A stretch of 6,401 nucleotides of DNA from an uncultured Coriobacteriaceae bacterium (lineage in GTDB: Bacteria > Actinomycetota > Coriobacteriia > Coriobacteriales > Eggerthellaceae). A program made the position numbers and the translations under genes. Positions 6,177-6,401 of this stretch are shown in pieces (the stretch's first letter is position 1; each line of letters begins with the position of its first letter). The notes under the pieces were generated by a model. The model was not told where the DNA came from, made no database searches, and saw only the letters and a program-made list of their open reading frames with translations. The stretch covers positions 1-6,401 of the forward strand of contig USJN01000092.1 of NCBI GenBank assembly GCA_900554945.1, in the 5' to 3' direction.

Positions 6177-6235
6177 AACGAAGGGTTTTTCTTTCTGTGT
6201 TCGCTTGATAACCGTTCGTTTTCCCGAATAGTTTT
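6162..6235. repeat. AT-rich 11-bp inverted repeat across the Nudix stop codon, possible terminator
   Basis: AAAACTATTCG (6162-6172) and CGAATAGTTTT (6225-6235) are perfect inverted copies. Inside them, AACGAA (6177-6182) and TTCGTT (6215-6220) also pair, with four unpaired bases on each side between the two stems, so the whole element is symmetrical. The left arm encodes the last residues of the Nudix protein and the stop codon TAG lies in the internal loop. A T-run (6186-6190) lies in the hairpin loop and the outer stem ends in TTTT. It could be a two-way terminator between convergent genes, but the stem is AT-rich and so unlike a strong intrinsic terminator. Confidence 0.5.
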
Positions 6236-6342
6236 GTTACAAGATCTTAAAACCGAACTGCCAAACGAGTCATCGGCCGCGCGCGCTGACCGAATGCCGC
6301 CTAGCGCACATCTGCTGAACGCTCGGCGGAACTGAATTCCCC

Positions 6343-6401
6343 TTAGAACGCCTCAAAGCGAACGCGACGCTGTTCTACCAGGTCATCGGCGGGGACGCTT
6401 G
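6343..6401 (-). CDS. Possible 3' end of a minus-strand gene, cut by window edge
   Basis: On the minus strand an open frame enters from the right edge and ends with TAA at 6345-6343. Its 18 visible residues read SVPADDLVEQRRVRFEAF, a plausible protein C-terminus with mixed charged and hydrophobic residues. I cannot assign a family. The plus strand also has an open frame here with good GC bias at third positions, but it lacks a start codon and ribosome site, so the minus frame is preferred. The 166 bases between the Nudix stop and this frame hold the AT-rich inverted repeat and, at 6297-6329, a weak CCGCC/GGCGG hairpin, and no other gene that I can see. Confidence 0.3.
   Translation of the reverse strand, partial: SVPADDLVEQRRVRFEAF

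Noticed and set aside
6297..6329. CCGCC/GGCGG hairpin near the right edge
   Set aside because: Short stem with a mismatch loop and a large loop, no T-run after it on either strand; not enough to call a terminator.
6316..6401. Plus-strand open frame entering the right edge
   Set aside because: It has good third-position GC but no start codon and no ribosome site after the preceding stop at 6316-6318.

Overview
The window looks like an ordinary housekeeping stretch of a GC-rich bacterial chromosome. The genes are strongly GC-biased, while a few short non-coding pockets (around 40-125 and 6160-6260) are AT-rich. A methionine aminopeptidase with an N-terminal SEC-C zinc motif, a large SWIM-SNF2 helicase, a DUF523 protein and Shine-Dalgarno sites of the AGGAG type together suggest a Gram-positive organism. 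A high-GC gut actinobacterium of the Coriobacteriia/Eggerthellaceae kind is my best guess, but this is inference from gene style and no marker gene proves it.

Layout from left to right: (1) the 5' part of a tRNA-His gene on the minus strand, cut by the window edge, with a good promoter at 53-81; (2) map, a type I methionine aminopeptidase on the minus strand (136-1020), with a short hairpin in its leader; (3) a 357-base gap without a convincing protein gene, whose right half (about 1230-1436) is rich in short direct and inverted repeats and may be a structured leader; (4) a DUF523/TudS-like gene on the plus strand (1437-1925); (5) a 1117-codon SWIM-SNF2 helicase on the minus strand (1955-5308), convergent with gene 4 and separated from it by 29 bases; (6) a divergent promoter region (5309-5561) with an 8-bp inverted repeat; (7) a Nudix hydrolase on the plus strand (5562-6176); (8) an AT-rich inverted repeat at the end of the Nudix gene; (9) possibly the last codons of a further minus-strand gene at the right edge.

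The genes do not form an obvious pathway. Methionine aminopeptidase and tRNA-His belong to translation, the helicase to DNA or chromosome transactions, the Nudix protein to nucleotide-type pyrophosphate clean-up, and the DUF523 protein possibly to sulfur removal from thiolated bases. Each protein gene seems to be its own transcription unit. I see no mobile element, CRISPR array, toxin-antitoxin pair or defence island, and no clear sign of a novel multi-gene system. The items most worth a second look are non-coding: the repeat-rich leader before the DUF523 gene, the inverted repeat across the Nudix stop codon, and a shared GCTACAAT-type -10 motif.
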